Notes under the pieces: model-generated
Databases searched by the model: none
What the model was told of the DNA's origin: nothing
Seen by the model: only the letters and a program-made list of their open reading frames with translations
Translations under genes and position numbers: made by a program
Shown: positions 58,942-64,000 of the stretch, piece by piece
Layout of the letters: the number at the start of each line of letters is the position of its first letter
How positions within the stretch are numbered: position 1 is the stretch's first letter
Source of the DNA: Rhizobium esperanzae
GTDB taxonomy: Bacteria > Pseudomonadota > Alphaproteobacteria > Rhizobiales > Rhizobiaceae
Direction: 5' to 3'
NCBI RefSeq assembly: GCF_014197615.1
Contig: NZ_JACIFY010000005.1
Coordinates: forward strand, 124,001 to 188,000
DNA length: 64,000 nt

Positions 58942-59901
58942 TTAATAGCCGACGGCGCGGTCGACGACGAATTGCAGCGGTTCGCCGCGTTCGAAACGGG
59001 CGATCTGCGCCTCGACGTGACGGAACAGGGCGTTTTCTTCGGAGACCGCCGCGTCATGCGGCGTGATGAAGACATTCTCCAACGCCCATAACGGGTTGTC
59101 GGGACCAAGCGGCTCCACCTCGAAGACATCGAGGGAAGCGCCGCCGAGTGTACCGTCGCGGACGGCGGAAACGATATCGGCTTCGACCTGGCTCTTGCCG
59201 CGGCCGGCATTGATGAAGACCGGGCCTCCCAGCGCGCCGTTGCTGCGGAGCTTTTTGAATAGCCCGCTATCATAGAAGCCTGTCGTCTCAGGCGTCAGCG
59301 GCAACAGGCCGACGAGGATGTCGGTCTTTCTGAGGAACCCATCCAACTCACCGGCATCGAAGGTTTCGACGCCGGCGATCTCTTTGCGGGTACGCGACCA
59401 GCCGATGACGTTAAAACCCATAACCTTCAGCTTGGCGACCGCATCCAGCCCGAGAATGCCGAGGCCCATGACGCCGACCGTCACCTCCGCCGCCTCAGGC
59501 GCGATCAGCTTGGCCCATTGGCGCTGCCGCTGGTGGCTGTCATGGGCGGATTGCCCGCGCAGATGCATCAGGCATTGCATGACCACCCATTCGCTCATGC
59601 GGGTCGTCAGGCTGCGGTCGACGAAGCGGACGATCGGGATCTCGGGCAGGCCGGCCATGCCGATGATATGGTCGACGCCGGCGCCGCCAGAGAAAATCAC
59701 CTTGAGGTTCGGCGCCCGCGCGAAAAGGTCGGCGTCCGGCTTCCAGAGCAGCGCATATTCGGCCTCGCGCAGATCGCGCGACCGATCGGCCGGATCGGCG
59801 AGATTGACGCTGCCGCGATCGGCAAAGGCCGTCTTCAGCACCCGGGCGACGCCTTCGGGATTGAACTTGATATCGACGAGAATGGGAGGACGTGCGGACA
59901 T
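58942..59901 (-). CDS. D-2-hydroxyacid dehydrogenase (GhrA-like glyoxylate/hydroxypyruvate reductase)
   Basis: The 319-residue protein has the NAD(P)-binding motif VGVMGLGILGLDAVAKL (about residues 142-158) and the catalytic set of the D-2-hydroxyacid family: Arg in INAGRGKSQVE, Glu in DVFEVEPL and His in ITPHDAAVS. The overall pattern is closest to the GhrA group. AGAGATC precedes the ATG, 7 bp after the yejF stop, so it is the last gene of the yej operon. A link to peptide uptake is not obvious. Confidence 0.88.
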   Translation of the reverse strand: MSARPPILVDIKFNPEGVARVLKTAFADRGSVNLADPADRSRDLREAEYALLWKPDADLFARAPNLKVIFSGGAGVDHIIGMAGLPEIPIVRFVDRSLTTRMSEWVVMQCLMHLRGQSAHDSHQRQRQWAKLIAPEAAEVTVGVMGLGILGLDAVAKLKVMGFNVIGWSRTRKEIAGVETFDAGELDGFLRKTDILVGLLPLTPETTGFYDSGLFKKLRSNGALGGPVFINAGRGKSQVEADIVSAVRDGTLGGASLDVFEVEPLGPDNPLWALENVFITPHDAAVSEENALFRHVEAQIARFERGEPLQFVVDRAVGY

Positions 59902-59908
59902 GATCTCT

Positions 59909-61542
<1,634 letters not shown>

Positions 61543-61546
<4 letters not shown>

Positions 61547-62691
61547 TGAAACGTCTTCCTCGGATCGAAGGCATCGCGCACGGCTTCGCCGATGAAGATC
61601 AGCAGGGATAGCATGATCGACATGGCAAAGAAGGCCGTCAGCCCGAGCCAGGGCGCCTGCAGGTTGGATTTGCCCTGGGCGATCATCTCGCCGAGCGAGG
61701 GGGAGCCCGGCGGCATGCCGAAGCCGAGGAAATCGAGCGAGGTCAGCGTCGTGATCGAGCCGGAGAGGATGAAGGGCAGGAAGGTCAGCGTCGCCACCAT
61801 GGCGTTCGGCAGCAGGTGGCGCCACATGATGGTGCGGTTGTTGACGCCGAGAGCGCGGGCGGCGCGGACATATTCGAAATTGCGGGCGCGCAGGAATTCG
61901 GCGCGCACCACGCCGACGAAGCCGACCCAGGAAAAGAGCAGCATGATGCCGAGCAGCACGAAGAAGCCGGGCGGCAGAATGGCGGCGATGATCAGCAGGA
62001 TGTAAAGCACCGGCATCGACGACCAGATCTCGATGAAGCGCTGCAGAAGCAGATCGGTCCAGCCGCCGAAATAACCCTGCACGGCCCCGGCCGTCACGCC
62101 GATGATCGCCGAGCAGATGGTCAGCGCCAGGCCGAAGAGCACCGATATGCGGAAGCCGTAGATGACGCGCGCCAGCACGTCGCGGGCCTGGTCGTCGGTA
62201 CCGAGCCAGTTCAGATTGCCGAAGGTGCAGCCGGGATCGTTCACGCCTTGCGGATAACCGGAGCAGCGCTCCTCCTTGCTCATCAGCCAGAAGGGAGCGG
62301 TCGGCGCCGAATGCGGAATGTTCGAGTTGACCGAGCGGTAGGAGTAACGGATCGGCGGCCAGATCATCCAGCCATTGGCATTGATCTCGTCCGATATCAC
62401 CGAGGAGCGATAGTCGGTTTCGGCAAGGAAGCCGCCGAACTTCTCCTCGGGGTAATTGATCAGCACGGGAAAGAGGATTTCGCCCTTGTAGGAAGCAATG
62501 ATCGGCCGGTCGTTGGCGAGGAGTTCGGCAAACAGGCTGAGCACGAACAGCAGCAGGAACAGCCACAAGGACCAGTAACCACGGCCGTTTGCGCGGAAAT
62601 TCTTCCAGCGGCGGATGTTGGTCGGCGACAGCAGCCCCTTGCGTGGCGGCTTGACGGGGGTTGCGACGGCAGGCTTTGCGGCGGCGTCCAT
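61543..62691 (-). CDS. yejE: ABC peptide importer permease YejE
   Basis: The 382-residue inner-membrane protein has the YejE layout. After an N-terminal tail comes the first membrane segment (WSLWLFLLLFVLSLFAELLAN), then a large periplasmic insert (residues about 60-170, YKGEILFPVLINYPEEKFGGFLAETDYRS) specific to this family. The core includes LGTDDQARDVLARVIYGFRIS and the EAA loop VRAARALGVNNRTIMWRHLLPNA. Its start overlaps the yejB stop by one base (TGATG). Confidence 0.94.
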
Positions 62692-63779
62692 CAGACATCC
62701 CTCCGCTCGAAATCGATGCGCGGATCGATCCAGGTGTAGATGAGGTCGGAGATCAGGCTGACGGCGAGGCCGAGCAGCGAGAAGATGTAGAGGGTCGCGA
62801 AGACGATCGGGTAATCCCGGTTGACCACCGACAGGTAACCGAGGCGGCCGAGGCCATCCAGCGAGAAAATGTTCTCGATCAGCAGCGAGCCGGTGAAGAA
62901 AGCGGAGATGAAGGCGCCGGGAAAACCGGCGATGATGATCAGCATGGCGTTGCGGAAGACATGGCCGTAGAGCACCTGCCGCTCATTCAGGCCCTTGGCC
63001 CGGGCGGTAACGACATATTGCTTCTTGATCTCCTCGATGAAGGAATTCTTGGTCAGAAGCGTCGTGGTGGCGAAGGCGGCGAGCGACAGCGAGATCAGCG
63101 GCAAGGTGAGGTGCCAGAAATAGTCGAGCGGCTTCTGCCACCAGGCCAGCTGATCGAAATTGTCGGAGATGAGGCCGCGCAGCGGAAACCAGTCGTAGAA
63201 GGAGCCGCCTGCGAATAGCACGATCAAGAGAATGCCGAAAAGGAAGCTCGGCACGGCGTAACCGATGACGATGACGCCCGACGTCCAGACATCGAAGGTC
63301 GATCCATCCTTCACCGCCTTGCGGATGCCGAGCGGGATGGAGATGGCATAGGAGAAGATCAGGATCCAGATGCCGAGCGAGATCGACACCGGCAGCTTTT
63401 CCTTGACGAGGTCGAGCACCGTGGTGTTGCGGAAGAAGCTCTCGCCGAAATCGAAGCGGATGTAGTTCCACATCATTTCGCCGAACCGCGTCAGCGGCGG
63501 CTTGTCGAAGCCGAATTGCTTTTCGAGCTTGGCGATCAGCTCCGGATCGAGCCCCTGGGCGCCGCGATATTTGGAGCCTTCGTCCCCTCCTCCATCACCG
63601 AGCAGATCGCCGCCACCGGACAGGCGCTGGTCGGCACTGTCGGCCTGACCGGTCAATTGGGCGATGACCTGCTCGACGGGGCCGCCGGGGGCGAATTGAA
63701 TGACAGTGAAGGAAATCGCCATGATGCCGATAATGGTCGGGATCATCAGAAGCAGTCGGCGAATGATATAAGCACCCAT
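62691..63779 (-). CDS. yejB: ABC peptide importer permease YejB
   Basis: The 362-residue protein is the YejB permease. It has the N-terminal [37 protein letters not shown], a YejB-type extra periplasmic loop (about residues 43-85, Gly/Asp-rich), and the EAA loop [23 protein letters not shown]. Length and loop separate it from DppB. The yejA gene ends 150 bp upstream, so all four genes are in one unit. Confidence 0.94.
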   Translation of the reverse strand: MGAYIIRRLLLMIPTIIGIMAISFTVIQFAPGGPVEQVIAQLTGQADSADQRLSGGGDLLGDGGGDEGSKYRGAQGLDPELIAKLEKQFGFDKPPLTRFGEMMWNYIRFDFGESFFRNTTVLDLVKEKLPVSISLGIWILIFSYAISIPLGIRKAVKDGSTFDVWTSGVIVIGYAVPSFLFGILLIVLFAGGSFYDWFPLRGLISDNFDQLAWWQKPLDYFWHLTLPLISLSLAAFATTTLLTKNSFIEEIKKQYVVTARAKGLNERQVLYGHVFRNAMLIIIAGFPGAFISAFFTGSLLIENIFSLDGLGRLGYLSVVNRDYPIVFATLYIFSLLGLAVSLISDLIYTWIDPRIDFERRDV

Positions 63780-63929
63780 CAGCCTTCAGCCTCCGGACAT
63801 GGTCTTCTTGCCTGCCTGCCGTCCAGTTCAATGCCGCTCAATCCGTCAGCCTTCCCTTGCCGGCCTCGCCGGCTTGTCGTGATTCGCTTGTGCCATTTGG
63901 AGCCGAGGCCCCCTGCAATGCAAGCCCGC

Positions 63930-64000
63930 TCATTTCGCCGAGGTCGACCACCAGGCATCGAGGAAACCAAGGCTGTATGCCGGAAACTCGGCCGGATGGG
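63930..64000 (-). CDS. yejA: C-terminal end of YejA-type periplasmic peptide-binding protein (cut by window edge)
   Basis: Only the last 22 or so residues are in the window. Read on the minus strand they are HPAEFPAYSLGFLDAWW and end STSAK before a TGA at 63930-63932. This matches the usual end of YejA-type binding proteins in shape (YSLGF-DAWW), and the place directly upstream of yejB fits. The rest of the gene lies beyond base 64000. Confidence 0.7.
   Translation of the reverse strand, partial: HPAEFPAYSLGFLDAWWSTSAK

Noticed and set aside
61547..62698. N-terminal extension of the yejF frame to 929 residues
   Set aside because: The extra part overlaps yejE in another frame; the ATGA overlap at 61543-61546 marks the real yejF start.

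Overview
The window reads as part of the main chromosome of a high-GC alphaproteobacterium, most likely a Rhizobium of the etli/leguminosarum group. The grounds are: the order of the Tad (ctp/cpa) pilus genes; two copies of a repeat that looks like the rhizobial intergenic mosaic element RIME1; CtrA-type boxes (TTAA-N7-TTAA); DUF982 and BA14K-like proteins, which are typical of Rhizobiales; and the LepA, Upp and YejABEF sequences. Nothing looks like a phage, insertion sequence, integrase or CRISPR array. The assignment rests on family recognition only, as no database search was possible.

Layout. 1-9 kb is a mixed housekeeping stretch: a HAD hydrolase fragment, a GNAT enzyme with an XRE-cupin regulator divergent from a TenA-type thiaminase, LepA, a chromosomal CcdAB toxin-antitoxin pair with a clear palindromic operator, a GFA-type protein, an acetyltransferase and glutamine amidotransferase pair, a SelW-like protein and tRNA-Leu(CAG). 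9-14.3 kb is a small surface-polysaccharide locus: a Wzz-like protein, a GH5 glycanase, a Wzy-like membrane protein and an ExoZ-type acyltransferase. 14.5-29.3 kb holds PurU, a 973-residue kinase/M23-like/phospho-lyase fusion, a P1 peptidase, a LysR regulator, a dipeptide-type ABC importer, an amidase, an NlpC/P60 peptidase, a MarR regulator with a long palindromic operator, and a leucyl aminopeptidase. Together these look like a peptide, amide and amino-alcohol scavenging region.

29.4-42.2 kb is a Tad pilus locus. It contains TadD, then, read leftwards, Flp pilin, CpaA, CpaB, CpaC, CpaD, CpaE, CpaF, TadB and TadC, plus a divergent operon with a mini-CpaC domain protein and two TadE-like pseudopilins. 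A LysE exporter is inserted between tadD and tadC. A perfect CtrA box lies upstream of cpaB. Near-identical variants lie upstream of tadD and in the polysaccharide divergent promoter, which suggests shared cell-cycle control.

42.2-54 kb is a compact nucleoside salvage region. On the plus strand are deoB, add and upp. On the minus strand are bmpA, an ABC ATPase, two permeases, cdd, a purine nucleoside phosphorylase, deoC and deoA. It covers import, deamination, phosphorolysis, base recovery and entry of deoxyribose phosphate into central metabolism. A strong hairpin with a T-rich tail separates bmpA from the rest of its operon, and a RIME copy supplies the last codons and stop of the phosphorylase.

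54-64 kb carries tRNA-Ser(GGA), several small or unknown proteins (one KTSC protein, one possibly Rmf/CrpP-like), PncB, a GhrA-type hydroxyacid dehydrogenase and most of a yejABEF peptide importer. yejA is cut by the window edge. The best leads for follow-up are the kinase/phospho-lyase fusion, the putative CtrA link between Tad pilus and polysaccharide genes, the MarR operator, and the RIME-derived gene end.
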